Below, in pieces: positions 35,567 to 44,150 of a stretch of DNA of 44,692 nucleotides (position 1 is its first letter; each line of letters begins with the position of its first letter). Under the pieces are notes generated by a model. That model was not told the origin of the DNA and did no database searches. It saw only the letters and a program-made list of their open reading frames with translations. Origin of the DNA: Verrucomicrobiota bacterium (GTDB taxonomy: Bacteria > Pseudomonadota > Gammaproteobacteria > Nevskiales > Nevskiaceae); assembly GCA_903970595.1 (NCBI GenBank), contig CAJCJI010000221.1, forward strand, positions 1 to 44,692. The letters run 5' to 3'. Made by a program: the position numbers and the translations under genes.

Positions 35567-37108
35567 ATGAGACGATACCGGCCGCCTAATTATAAGATTT
35601 TACCGGAGATTGCCTTGGATTCACGAGCACGCGAGTGCCGTCTGGCGATGCGCAACGCCGCCGACTATTCCACCTGGCGCGAGGCGGCGGCCGAGTTCGA
35701 CCGGGTCACCGGCCGCCAGGACTGGAAGCAGGAGGAGGAATCCGACCAATACGACTGGAAGCTGATCAAGAACCGCCTGCGCCAGATCCGCCAGCTGCGC
35801 CAGGAGGGGCAGGTGACCAAGCTGGTGCATCACCTGCGCCAGGGTTTGTACTGGAACCTGGGCAACCTGTGCAATCCGACGCTGTACGGCCGCGCCCTGG
35901 TGGGCACCAAGCAGCTGATCCACGACTATGTCGCCGAAGTGGTGGCGGCCCTGAATTACCTGTGCGACGGCGACTTCGCCGAGTTCGAAGGCGCGCCGCG
36001 GCGCCGCTTTTTCGACGAAACCGCGCGCTCCTATGGCCGCTCCGCGCTGATGCTGTCCGGCGGCGCCACGCTGGGCCTGTTTCACGTCGGCGTGGTCAAG
36101 GCCCTGGTGCTGGCGGACCTGCTGCCGGAGGTGATCTCCGGCTCCAGCGCCGGCTCGGTGGTGGCCGCCACCGTCGGCACCCGCACGCCGGACGAACTGG
36201 TGGATCTGCTCGATCCGCAGAACGCCTACTACCACTTCTGGAAGCCGCTGAGCCTGCGCGAAATGTGGCAGAAGGGCGTGCTGATGGACCAGCGCCAGAT
36301 CCGCAAGGCCATCGCCTCGAACATTCCCGACCTGAGCTTCGAGGAGTCCTTCCACCGCTCGGGCAGGACCATCAACATCACGGTGTCGCCCGCCGGCGTC
36401 AACCAGTCGCCGCGCCTGCTGAACTACCTGACCTTCCCTTACCTGTACCTGCGCGAGGCGGTTCTGGCCTCCAGCGCCGTGCCCTTCCTGTTCGAGCCGG
36501 TGCTGCTGATGACGCGCGACGAAAACGGCCGGCGCGTGCCCTACATGCCTTCCTTGCGCTGGACCGACGGTTCGCTCAAGTCCGACCTGCCGGGGATGCG
36601 TATGCGGCGTTTGCACAACGTCAATCACTTCATCGTCAGCCAGACCAATCCGCATGTCATCCCGTTCGTGCGCGGCTCGCTGGAGGAGCAGGGGCTGGCC
36701 GGCAACCTGGTGGATTTCGGCTATTCCATGGTGAGAGGTACCGCACAGTACGCCATCGGGGTCGGGCGTTTCAGCGTGCCGGTGCAGAAAGTACGGCAGA
36801 CCCTGGACTACGCCTCCGCCATTCTCGACCAGGACTACCGCGGCAACATCATGATCGTGCCCAAGCTGACCGTGTGGCGCTACGCCAACGTCACCGCCAA
36901 TCCCAGGATGGATGCGGTGCAGCGCTTCATCCGCGAAGGCGAGCGCGCTACCTGGAAGCGCATCGAGATGGTGCGCAACCAGTCGCTGATCGCCCAGACC
37001 CTGGAGCGCTGCCTGCGCCGGCTGGAGCCGCAGCGTCTCAGCAAGAGCCTGCGCGACGAAGCCTCGCGCAAGCCCAACCTGAGCGTAGTTCGCAGCAAGG
37101 ATGCCTGA
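35567..37108 (+). CDS. DUF3336 patatin-like phospholipase/lipase
   Basis: A 513-residue protein. An N-terminal DUF3336 domain (about 25-145, WREAAAEFDRVTGRQDWKQEEESDQYDW) is followed by a patatin domain (about 160-360). The oxyanion loop is SGGATLGLFHVGVVKAL, the nucleophile elbow G192-S-S194-A-G, and the catalytic Asp is in D334-G-S. It resembles yeast TGL-type triacylglycerol lipases and bacterial PlpD relatives without the barrel. No signal peptide is seen. The ATG at 35567 has AGGA 9 nt upstream. An in-frame TTG at 35615 has a better-placed GGAG (6 nt) after an AT-rich segment, so the true start is uncertain by 16 codons. It is convergent with valS. Confidence 0.93.
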   Translation: MRRYRPPNYKILPEIALDSRARECRLAMRNAADYSTWREAAAEFDRVTGRQDWKQEEESDQYDWKLIKNRLRQIRQLRQEGQVTKLVHHLRQGLYWNLGNLCNPTLYGRALVGTKQLIHDYVAEVVAALNYLCDGDFAEFEGAPRRRFFDETARSYGRSALMLSGGATLGLFHVGVVKALVLADLLPEVISGSSAGSVVAATVGTRTPDELVDLLDPQNAYYHFWKPLSLREMWQKGVLMDQRQIRKAIASNIPDLSFEESFHRSGRTINITVSPAGVNQSPRLLNYLTFPYLYLREAVLASSAVPFLFEPVLLMTRDENGRRVPYMPSLRWTDGSLKSDLPGMRMRRLHNVNHFIVSQTNPHVIPFVRGSLEEQGLAGNLVDFGYSMVRGTAQYAIGVGRFSVPVQKVRQTLDYASAILDQDYRGNIMIVPKLTVWRYANVTANPRMDAVQRFIREGERATWKRIEMVRNQSLIAQTLERCLRRLEPQRLSKSLRDEASRKPNLSVVRSKDA

Positions 37109-37123
37109 GGCTGTTTCCAGATC

Positions 37124-37189
37124 GTAGGGCGGGCCGTGCCCGCCGTTTTTTTCATCCGGCAAACAGCCGGCAGGCATGGCCCGCCCTAC
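37124..37189. repeat. TAGGGCGGGCC-type palindromic repeat with embedded terminator
   Basis: Left arm GTAGGGCGGGCCGTGCC (37124-37140) and right arm 37173-37189 (GGCATGGCCCGCCCTAC) are reverse complements with one mismatch in 17. Within it, GGCGGGC-CGT-GCCCGCC (37128-37144) followed by a T run (37146-37152) is a Rho-independent terminator for the plus-strand lipase gene. The right arm supplies the valS stop codon (37186-37188). The same arm sequence is a known dispersed intergenic palindrome type in several proteobacteria. Confidence 0.85.
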
Positions 37190-40011
37190 AGGGCTTCAAT
37201 ATTCGCGAGCTGCTCGCGCAGCGAGGCCAATTCCTGCTTCTGCTGCGCCACACGCGCGCGTTCCTTCTCCAGTACGGCAGCCGGCGCACCGCTGACGAAC
37301 TTCTCGCTGGCCAGCCGCGCCTCGTTCTTTTCCAGGTCGCCTTCGATCTTGGCGATCAGGCGGCTCAGGCGTGCCAGTTCCGCGTCCTTGTCGATGAGTC
37401 CGGCCATCGGCACCAGGATCTTCATATTGCCGAGCAGGGCGGTCGCGGACTGCGGTGCGGGTTCGCCGGAGGCGAGCACGCGCGGTGCTTCAGTGCGCGC
37501 CAGCGCGATGATGAAATCCTGCAGGCGCTGCAACTGCCCCTGGTCCCTGTCACCGGCGTCCTGAATCAGCACCGGCAATATCTTGGCGGGAGAGATGTTC
37601 ATGCCGCTGCGAATCTGGCGCACACCCAGAATGAAGGCCTTCAGCCATTCCACGTCCGCTTCCGCGGCCTCGTCGATCTTCTCCTGCTGGGCCGCGGGAT
37701 AGGGCTGCAGCATGATCGTGGGTCCAGCCTTGCCGGCCAGCGGCGCGGCGCGTTGCCACAGGTCTTCCGTGACGAAGGGCATCAGCGGATGCAGCAGCCG
37801 CAGGATCGCCTCCAGCACCCGCACCAGGGTGCGGCGCGTGCCGCGCTTGGCGGCTTCATCTTCGCCGCGCAAGGTCGGCTTGCTCAACTCCAGATACCAG
37901 TCGCAGTATTCGTTCCACACGAACTGGTAAAGGGTCTGCGCCAGAAGGTCGAAACGGTAGGCGCCGAAATGCTCGGCGGCCTCGGCCTCGACCTTTTGCA
38001 AGCGCGAGATGATCCAGCGCTCCGCCGTGCCCATCGTCACGGGCGTCGCGGCATCCAGGCCGGTATCCTGCCCTTCGCAATTCATCAGCGCATAACTGGT
38101 CGCGTTCCAGAGCTTGTTGCAGAAATTGCGGTAGCCCGCGGCGCGGCTGGAGTCGAAGCGGATGTCGCGTCCGGGGCTGGCCAGCGCGGCGAAGGTGTAG
38201 CGCAGCGCATCCACGCCCACCGCCTCGATGCCGGCCGGATAGTCCTTGCGCGTCGCCTTCTCGATCTTCGGCGCGGTCTCCGGCTTCATCAGGCCGGTGG
38301 TGCGCTTCTTCAGCAAGTCCTCGAGCGAAATGCCGTCGACCAGATCCAGCGGGTCGAGCACATTGCCCTTGGACTTGCTCATCTTCTGGCCTTCGCTGTC
38401 GCGGATCAGCCCGTGCACATAGACCTCGCGGAACGGCACATCGCCGCGCAGCTTCAGCCCCATCATCGCCATGCGCGCCACCCAGAAGAAGATGATGTCG
38501 AAGCCCGTCACCAGCACGCTGCTCGGGTAGAACTTCTTCAGCTCGGGCGTTTCTTCGGGCCAGCCCAGGGTGGCCAAGGGCCAGATATCGGAGGAGAACC
38601 AGGTGTCGAAGACGTCGGCATCCTGCCGAAGGGAGGCGAGAGGCGGGAGGCGGGAGGCGTACTTCTCCCGCACCTCGGCTTCACTGCGTCCGACGTAGAC
38701 ATTGCCCGCATCGTCGTACCACGCCGGAATGCGATGCCCCCACCACAGCTGGCGGCTGATGCACCAGTCCTGGATGTTGCGCAGCCAGTGAAAGTAGGTG
38801 TTGCTCCAGTTTTCCGGCACGAACTTGATACTGCCATCCTCCACTGCCCTGATCGCCGGCTCGGTGATCGCGGTCCAGCCGCCGGGGCGGCCGTCGGGCA
38901 GGGTCTTGCGGGTCAGGTCCACGAACCATTGATCGGTAAGGTAGGGCTCCAGGACCTCGCCGGTGCGGTCGCCGCGCGGCACTTTCAGCTTGTGGTCTTC
39001 GATCTTCTCGAGCCGGCCCAGCGCCTCCAGGTCGGCGATCACGCGCTTGCGCGCGGCGAATCGATCCATGCCGCGATACGCGGCAGGCGCCTCCTCGTTG
39101 ATCGCGGCCGTGGGCGTGAAGATATTGATCAGCAGCAGCTTGTGCCGCTGTCCCAGGGCGTAGTCGTTGAAGTCGTGCGCCGGCGTGATCTTGACGCAGC
39201 CGGTGCCGAACTCGCGGTCGACGTAGTCATCCGCAACGATGGGAATTTCGCGATCGGATAAGGGCAATAGCACATTCCCGCCAACCAAGTGCTTGTAACG
39301 CTCATCCTCCGGGTGCACCGCCACCGCCGTATCGCCCAGCATGGTTTCCGGCCGCGTGGTGGCGACCACGATGTAATCCTTGCCGTCCTGCGTCTTCGCG
39401 CCGCCGGCCAGCGGATAGCGCAAATGCCACAGCTTGCCGCTCTCCTCCTCCTGCACCACCTCAAGATCGGAGATGGCCGTCTGCAGTACCGGGTCCCAGT
39501 TGACCAGGCGCTTGCCGCGGTAGATCAGGCCCTCTTCGTAGAGCCGCACGAAGTGCTCGGTGACGGCGGTCGAGTAGGCCTCGTCCATGGTGAAGCGCTC
39601 GCGGCTCCAGTCCACCGAATTGCCCATGCGGCGGATCTGACGGGTAATGGTGTCGCCGGACTGCTTCTTCCATTCCCAGACCTTTTCGACAAACTTCTCG
39701 CGGCCGAGGTCGAGGCGCGAACTGCCCTGGAGCTTGAGGTTGCGCTCCACCACCATCTGCGTGGCGATGCCGGCGTGGTCCGTGCCCGGCTGCCACAGGG
39801 TGTCCTCGCCCCGCATGCGGTGGTAGCGGGTCAGCGCATCCATGATGGTGTGCTGGAAGGCGTGCCCCATGTGCAGCGTGCCGGTGACGTTCGGCGGCGG
39901 GATCATGATGGAGTAGGGCGCGCCGCCGCCCTGCGGGGCGAACCAGCCGTTGCGCTCCCAGGTGTCGCGCCAGCGTGCCTCGACGGCGTGGGGGTCGAAG
40001 TTCTTTTCCAT
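37186..40011 (-). CDS. valS: Valyl-tRNA synthetase
   Basis: A 941-residue class I synthetase (E. coli ValS is 951). The HIGH-type motif is HMGH in [13 protein letters not shown], and KMSKS is in [14 protein letters not shown]. There is an editing domain in the middle, and the C-terminal coiled coil ([22 protein letters not shown]...) contacts tRNA. The ATG at 40011 has GGAA 8 nt upstream. An unusual segment, [14 protein letters not shown], is encoded by four heptamer repeats (38631-38658) in the place where E. coli has an unrelated stretch before LRQD. It follows the pepA-holC-lipoprotein genes on the same strand. The stop codon lies inside a dispersed palindrome. Confidence 0.98.
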   Translation of the reverse strand: MEKNFDPHAVEARWRDTWERNGWFAPQGGGAPYSIMIPPPNVTGTLHMGHAFQHTIMDALTRYHRMRGEDTLWQPGTDHAGIATQMVVERNLKLQGSSRLDLGREKFVEKVWEWKKQSGDTITRQIRRMGNSVDWSRERFTMDEAYSTAVTEHFVRLYEEGLIYRGKRLVNWDPVLQTAISDLEVVQEEESGKLWHLRYPLAGGAKTQDGKDYIVVATTRPETMLGDTAVAVHPEDERYKHLVGGNVLLPLSDREIPIVADDYVDREFGTGCVKITPAHDFNDYALGQRHKLLLINIFTPTAAINEEAPAAYRGMDRFAARKRVIADLEALGRLEKIEDHKLKVPRGDRTGEVLEPYLTDQWFVDLTRKTLPDGRPGGWTAITEPAIRAVEDGSIKFVPENWSNTYFHWLRNIQDWCISRQLWWGHRIPAWYDDAGNVYVGRSEAEVREKYASRLPPLASLRQDADVFDTWFSSDIWPLATLGWPEETPELKKFYPSSVLVTGFDIIFFWVARMAMMGLKLRGDVPFREVYVHGLIRDSEGQKMSKSKGNVLDPLDLVDGISLEDLLKKRTTGLMKPETAPKIEKATRKDYPAGIEAVGVDALRYTFAALASPGRDIRFDSSRAAGYRNFCNKLWNATSYALMNCEGQDTGLDAATPVTMGTAERWIISRLQKVEAEAAEHFGAYRFDLLAQTLYQFVWNEYCDWYLELSKPTLRGEDEAAKRGTRRTLVRVLEAILRLLHPLMPFVTEDLWQRAAPLAGKAGPTIMLQPYPAAQQEKIDEAAEADVEWLKAFILGVRQIRSGMNISPAKILPVLIQDAGDRDQGQLQRLQDFIIALARTEAPRVLASGEPAPQSATALLGNMKILVPMAGLIDKDAELARLSRLIAKIEGDLEKNEARLASEKFVSGAPAAVLEKERARVAQQKQELASLREQLANIEAL
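38631..38658. repeat. Four tandem heptamers (GGGAGGC type) inside the valS coding sequence
   Basis: GGGAGGC, GAGAGGC, GGGAGGC, GGGAGGC on the plus strand. On the valS strand they read GCCTCCC units and encode part of [10 protein letters not shown]. The same heptamer builds both arms of the inverted repeat between lptF and lptG (44024-44147). The frame is kept open. Confidence 0.9.
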
Positions 40012-40115
40012 GATTATTGTTCCGGCAACGGGCCCAGGTGCCGCCTGGCCAATGCAGTGGGAATTGAAATGCGATTTTAGCGCGGCCCGGCCACCCGGCT
40101 GGGCCGCGCGGCACC

Positions 40116-40547
40116 TCAATCCGCCGAGTTCGGCGGGGTCAGCGAAGGTCCGGGCGTGCGGTCGCAATCGGGGCCGCGCACCACGTCGACCTCGTCGACG
40201 ACCCCGCCGTTGGGCACCACCACCACCTGGTCGCGGTTCTCGCAGGCAAAGCTCAGCTGCCCGGCGCGCCTGACGCAGGACAGGAAACTCGGCGCGCTGC
40301 GGCTGCGGCCATGCTCGTCGGTGAAGTTGCCGCCGCGCATGTCGCAGTTGAAGCCCTGCGAGGACAGGCGCGCCTCGGCGGTGGTCATCGGGGTGCCGAT
40401 CGGCACGCTGCCGTGCAGGCGATCGCTGGTGTTCGGATCGATCGTCTGGTTGAAGGTGTCATGCAGGTAGCTGCAGCCTGCGAACAGCAAGCTGGCTGCC
40501 AGCCCTGCGGCGAGCCGGGCGCCGCCGCGGGCAATGGATGAACTCAT
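40116..40547 (-). CDS. Small predicted lipoprotein, unknown function
   Basis: A 143-residue protein that I do not recognise. The N-terminus [25 protein letters not shown] is a signal peptide with lipobox LFAGC (lipidated Cys25), predicting an outer-membrane or periplasmic lipoprotein. The mature part has four or five more Cys, a [18 protein letters not shown] segment and an acidic, Pro-rich end. It sits between holC (14 bp) and valS (104 bp), a place usually empty in the conserved pepA-holC-valS order, and is probably co-transcribed. The start at 40547 has a weak Shine-Dalgarno. Confidence 0.78.
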   Translation of the reverse strand: MSSSIARGGARLAAGLAASLLFAGCSYLHDTFNQTIDPNTSDRLHGSVPIGTPMTTAEARLSSQGFNCDMRGGNFTDEHGRSRSAPSFLSCVRRAGQLSFACENRDQVVVVPNGGVVDEVDVVRGPDCDRTPGPSLTPPNSAD

Positions 40548-40561
40548 GGGATGCTCAGGAC

Positions 40562-40996
40562 CTAAAGGTTATGGGAGGCCAGTTCGTAACCGCGGTCGCG
40601 GTAGAACTTGTAGCGTTCGCGTGATTTTGCGCGCTGGGCGGTATCGCCGTCGACTATTTCCAGCACGCGCTCGAAAGAACTGAAGAAGGGCGGCACCTCG
40701 AGTCCCAGGTTGATCATCACCCCGTGGTGGCTTTCCGGCGGCTCGGCATCGCCGATCAGCACCGCCGGCTGCGGTTCCTGCAAGGGCGCGCCCAGCCGTT
40801 CGTGCGCGATGAAACTGCCTTGGCGGAAGCTCCACAGCAGGCTGTCGACGCCATTGGCCACCGCGCCGTCGGGTGCGTACACATAGACGCGCTGGCCGCC
40901 GGCCGTCGCCTTGTCGCACAGCTTGCAGGCGGTCATGACCGCGCCTTCAGGCGGTTTGCCGCCTTCCGGGAGGATGTAGAAATCGATACGGGTCAT
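40562..40996 (-). CDS. holC: DNA polymerase III subunit chi
   Basis: A 144-residue HolC. In the clamp-loader complex chi pairs with psi and binds the SSB C-terminus during replication. Family features are TRIDFYIL at the N-terminus, the ACKLCDKATAGGQRVYVYAPD region, LLWSFRQGSFIAHE and the INLGLEVPPFFSSFERVLEIVD segment. The length fits. Gene order pepA-holC-valS is conserved in gammaproteobacteria, which supports the call. The ATG at 40996 has no Shine-Dalgarno; a heptamer-based inverted repeat begins 10 nt upstream. Confidence 0.95.
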   Translation of the reverse strand: MTRIDFYILPEGGKPPEGAVMTACKLCDKATAGGQRVYVYAPDGAVANGVDSLLWSFRQGSFIAHERLGAPLQEPQPAVLIGDAEPPESHHGVMINLGLEVPPFFSSFERVLEIVDGDTAQRAKSRERYKFYRDRGYELASHNL

Positions 40997-41006
40997 TGAA
41001 GAGACA

Positions 41007-41094
41007 GTGATTAGTGGTTAGTGAATAGCGGTTAGTAATGAGGATTGTCGCCTTTCGTGCTTTTACTAGTCACTAATCACTATTCACCGACCAC
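41007..41094. repeat. Heptamer-built inverted repeat (GTGATTA type) between pepA and holC
   Basis: The left arm has five heptamers (41007-41041): GTGATTA, GTGGTTA, GTGAATA, GCGGTTA, GTAATGA. After a 25-nt loop the right arm (41067-41094) carries TAGTCAC, TAATCAC, TATTCAC, CGACCAC, complementary units in reverse. The element fills nearly all of the 102-bp gap, ending 4 bp before the pepA stop and starting 10 bp before the holC ATG. It is AT-rich compared with its surroundings. Same architecture as the lptF-lptG repeat but with unrelated sequence. Confidence 0.85.
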
Positions 41095-41098
41095 TGCT

Positions 41099-42613
41099 TC
41101 AGGCTTCCTCATGCTTGGCCGCGTAATTGAGCAGGTACTGCACCAGCAAGGGCACCGGCCGTCCGCTGGCTTTTTTGCCGGTCCAGGCGGTGCCGGCGAT
41201 GTCCAGGTGCGCCCACTTCAGCTTCTTGGTGAATTTGTGCAGGAAGGTGGCGCCGATGATGGCGCCGGCTTCGCGGCCGCCCACGGTTGCGATATTCGCG
41301 ATGTCGGCGAACTCGCTCTTGATCTGCGGCTCGTATTCCGGCCACAGCGGCAGTTCCCAGGCGCGGTCGCCGATCTGCTCGCCGGCGCTCAGCAGCGCCC
41401 GCGCCAGGCCGGACTGGTTGGCGAACAGGCCGGAAGCCTGGCTGCCCAGGGCGACGACGCAGGCGCCGGTCAGGGTGGCCATGTCGATGCACACCGCCGG
41501 GTGGAAGGTCTGTTCGGCGTAGGTCAGCGCGTCGCACAGGATCAGCCGCCCTTCGGCGTCGGTATTGAGCACTTCGATGGTGATGCCGGCCATGCTGGTA
41601 ACGATGTCGCCCGGCTTGACCGCTTCGCCGTTGATCAGGTTCTCGGTGGCGGGGATGATGCCCACCAGGTTGAGGGGCAATTTCAGTTCGGCCGCCGCGG
41701 CGAAGGTGCCGAGCACCGTGGCGCCGCCGCACATATCGAACTTCATCTCGTCCATCTGTGCGGCCGGCTTGATCGAGATGCCGCCGGCATCGAAGGTGAG
41801 CCCCTTGCCGACCAGGGCGATGGGCGCCTCGCCCTTGGGTCCCTTGAGGTACTCCAGCACGATCAGCTTGGGCGCCTGGCTGCTGCCCCGGGCCACCGCC
41901 AGCAGGGCGCCCATGCCGAGCTTTTCCATTTCGGCCTGTTCCAGCACCTTGGCCTTGAAGCGGTAGGCATCGGCCAGTTTCAGCGCCTGGTCCGCCAGGT
42001 AGCCTGGGGTGCAGAAATTGCCCGGAAGGTTAGCCAGGTCCTTGGTCAGGGCCACGCCGAGGGCGATGGCCTGTGCTTCCACCAAACCCCTCTCGCCGGC
42101 CGGCAGATCGCTGCGGCGGGGCACGTCGAAGGTCAGGCGCTCCATTTTCGGCTTGGGCAGGTCTTCGCGCGCCCGCTCGCCGCGCATGGCATCGAAGCGG
42201 TAGGCCTCGTTTTCCATCGCCAGGGTGGCCTGCTGCACGTTCCAGTGGAAGTCGCGGCCCTTTACCGCCAGGTGGGTCAGATAGACCACCGCGTCAATGG
42301 CGCCGGTGGCGCGCAGAGCCCGCGCCGTGGCGACGTGCGCCTTGCGGAATGCCGCTTCGTCCAGGTCGCGCTCGCGGCCCAGGCCGACCAGCATGATGCG
42401 GTCGCAGAACACCCCCGTCAGATTGTGCAGAACCAGGGTCTGGCCCAGCTTCCCGTCCATGTCGCCGCGGCGCATGATGCTGCCCACGACTCCGCCGGTG
42501 GCCTGGTCGATGGTCGCAGCCGCTTCCGTGGGGTTGCGCCGGTCGAATATGCCCACCACCACGCAGGCGACACGCTGTTTCTCCGGGTTGCCGCTTTTTA
42601 CGAAATATTCCAT
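41099..42613 (-). CDS. pepA: Leucyl aminopeptidase (cytosol aminopeptidase)
   Basis: A 504-residue M17 family di-zinc aminopeptidase. It has the metal/active-site motif GKGLTFDAGGISIKPAAQMDEMKFDMCGGA and the family signature NTDAEGRLIL. The N-terminal macro-like domain covers about residues 1-160. PepA removes N-terminal residues from peptides and in E. coli also binds DNA as an accessory factor. The ATG at 42613 is preceded by AGGGAAAAA. It is first of the pepA-holC-lipoprotein-valS run and divergent from lptF. Confidence 0.97.
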   Translation of the reverse strand: MEYFVKSGNPEKQRVACVVVGIFDRRNPTEAAATIDQATGGVVGSIMRRGDMDGKLGQTLVLHNLTGVFCDRIMLVGLGRERDLDEAAFRKAHVATARALRATGAIDAVVYLTHLAVKGRDFHWNVQQATLAMENEAYRFDAMRGERAREDLPKPKMERLTFDVPRRSDLPAGERGLVEAQAIALGVALTKDLANLPGNFCTPGYLADQALKLADAYRFKAKVLEQAEMEKLGMGALLAVARGSSQAPKLIVLEYLKGPKGEAPIALVGKGLTFDAGGISIKPAAQMDEMKFDMCGGATVLGTFAAAAELKLPLNLVGIIPATENLINGEAVKPGDIVTSMAGITIEVLNTDAEGRLILCDALTYAEQTFHPAVCIDMATLTGACVVALGSQASGLFANQSGLARALLSAGEQIGDRAWELPLWPEYEPQIKSEFADIANIATVGGREAGAIIGATFLHKFTKKLKWAHLDIAGTAWTGKKASGRPVPLLVQYLLNYAAKHEEA

Positions 42614-42943
42614 TTTTTCCCTGAAATCCCGCCGAAGCTACGGCGGATCGCTTGAAAACGGTTTGCTCCCACCGTAGTTCGATAAACAGCCAGCCCGCGG
42701 GCCGGTTGCGGCGGCGCCTGCAGGAGGCATTTCCTGAACTTTGCGGAAGATTTTTGATGCGGCGCTGATTGTAAGCCATTCCCGGCAATTTGCCAGACGA
42801 GGACCGGCCGCCGCGGGCCGTGTACGCGCACAAAACGCACAATTGTTGAGCATCTGCGGATTCGGCGGGGATATTCGTCCATCCGCATCGGGATTGCCGG
42901 CAAAACCCACGCGGTCCGCGCCGCGCGTTAAACTCGCAGGCCG
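42614..42943. other. 330-bp divergent promoter region between pepA and lptF
   Basis: No gene is recognised; short open frames are unlike any family. It contains the proposed pepA promoter (42768-42796). For lptF, a weak TTGAGC (42846-42851), 18 bp, GATATT (42870-42875) is possible. Several AT-richer words (acaattgttgag) stand out against the GC-rich background. Confidence 0.5.
42768..42796 (-). promoter_or_regulatory. Putative sigma-70 promoter of pepA
   Basis: On the minus strand: CTGGCA (42796-42791), 17 bp, TACAAT (42773-42768). The -10 matches the consensus at 5 of 6 positions and the -35 at 4 of 6. The predicted leader to the pepA ATG is about 150 nt. Confidence 0.5.
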
Positions 42944-44017
42944 ATGAACCGCCGCGTGCTCGACCGATATCTGATGCGTGAAGCGGGGACCGCCTGGCTG
43001 GCGGTCACCGTGGTGCTGCTCGCCATCATGCTGTCCACCCGTTTCGCCAGTGTCCTGGGCATCGCCGCCAAGGGCGAATTGCCGCGGGACCTGCTGCTGC
43101 AGGTGGTGATGCTGTCGACCCTGCGCTATCTGGTCATCCTGATTCCCGCCTCCCTGCTGCTGGCCATCATGCTCTCCCTGGGCCGTCTGTACAGCGACAA
43201 CGAAATCGCGGCCATGACCGGCTGCGGCGTGGGACTCGGTCGCCTGTTCCGGCCGTTCCTGTGGCTGGCGGCGCTGCTGGCCCTGCTGACCGCGGCCTTG
43301 TCGTTCGCCGTCGGCCCCTGGGCCGGACGCCAGGCCGACTACCTGGTCAAGGATGCCAAGCGGCTGGTGCAATACACGCCGTTCGAGCCGGGCCAGTTCA
43401 AGCCGACCGCCGGCGGCAAGGCGGTGTTTTATACGGCCTCGATGAATTCCGACGGCACCCGCTTCGGCAGGGTATTCGCGCAGATCGAGGACGCCCATGG
43501 CGCCAGCGTGGTGGTCGCCGATCACGGCGACCAGCGCAGCGACCCCGGCAACGGCGATCGCTCGGTGCGGCTCTACGATGGCTACCGCTACTCAGGCACC
43601 CCCGGATCGGCCGAATACGATGTGGTCAAGTTCAAGGAACTGGACCTGCGCCTGTCGCCTCCGGCATTCGACTACATCAACAACCAGCGCGTGCTCAGCG
43701 CCACCACCGAGCTGATGGGCAGTGCCGACCCCGGCGACCAGGCCGAGCTGCAATCGCGCCTCGCTGCGCCGCTTTCGGTGCTGATCCTGGCGCTGCTGGC
43801 GGTGCCGCTGTCGCACCTGCGGCCGCGCCAGGGACGATACGGCAAGCTGGTGCTGGGCATCCTCGCCATCCTGGTGTATCTGAACCTGATCAGTTTTGCC
43901 GCAACCTGGGTCGCCAAGGGAAAGATTTCGCCCGTGCTGGGCCTGTGGTGGGTGCACGGGCTGATGCTGAGCGTCGCACTGTGGCTGATTGCGCGGCGGC
44001 AGGGGTGGGTGAGATGA
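42944..44017 (+). CDS. lptF: LPS export ABC transporter permease LptF
   Basis: A 357-residue YjgP/YjgQ-family permease of the LptB2FGC transporter, which extracts lipopolysaccharide from the inner membrane. It starts MNRRVLDRYLMREAGTAWLAVTVVLLAIML. There are three N-terminal helices with the coupling segment LSLGRLYSDNEIAAMTGCG, a periplasmic jelly-roll (about 130-265), then three C-terminal helices (APLSVLILALLAVPLSH...). The length is normal. It lies first in the operon with lptG, and the ATG at 42944 follows AGG at short spacing. The stop is 6 bp before the heptamer inverted repeat. Confidence 0.96.
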   Translation: MNRRVLDRYLMREAGTAWLAVTVVLLAIMLSTRFASVLGIAAKGELPRDLLLQVVMLSTLRYLVILIPASLLLAIMLSLGRLYSDNEIAAMTGCGVGLGRLFRPFLWLAALLALLTAALSFAVGPWAGRQADYLVKDAKRLVQYTPFEPGQFKPTAGGKAVFYTASMNSDGTRFGRVFAQIEDAHGASVVVADHGDQRSDPGNGDRSVRLYDGYRYSGTPGSAEYDVVKFKELDLRLSPPAFDYINNQRVLSATTELMGSADPGDQAELQSRLAAPLSVLILALLAVPLSHLRPRQGRYGKLVLGILAILVYLNLISFAATWVAKGKISPVLGLWWVHGLMLSVALWLIARRQGWVR

Positions 44018-44023
44018 GCGCGC

Positions 44024-44147
44024 GGGAGGCGGGAGGCGGGAGGCGGGAGGCGCAACGGCAAAGCAAGGCCGACGTCGCCTGCAAGCCCTGTGTTGTGCCG
44101 CAGTCTTTTCGTTTCCGCCGCCTCTCGCCTCTCGCCTCCCGCATCCC
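44024..44147. repeat. Heptamer-built inverted repeat (GGGAGGC type) between lptF and lptG
   Basis: The left arm is four perfect GGGAGGC copies (44024-44051). The right arm is GCCTCTC, GCCTCTC, GCCTCCC, GCATCCC (44120-44147), with a 68-nt loop. In RNA 27 of 28 positions can pair, two as G-U wobbles. The right arm ends 3 nt before the lptG ATG, where a Shine-Dalgarno would be. A single arm of the same heptamer is inside valS (38631-38658). Confidence 0.9.
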
Positions 44148-44150
44148 GCC

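Noticed and set aside
35635-39261. A 1208-codon plus-strand open frame across the lipase and opposite valS
   Set aside because: It is an alternative frame of the lipase gene running antisense through valS; the real frames carry catalytic motifs and it does not.
41007-41094. CRISPR array
   Set aside because: The units are 7 bp, contiguous and arranged in inverted arms; there are no spacers and no cas genes.
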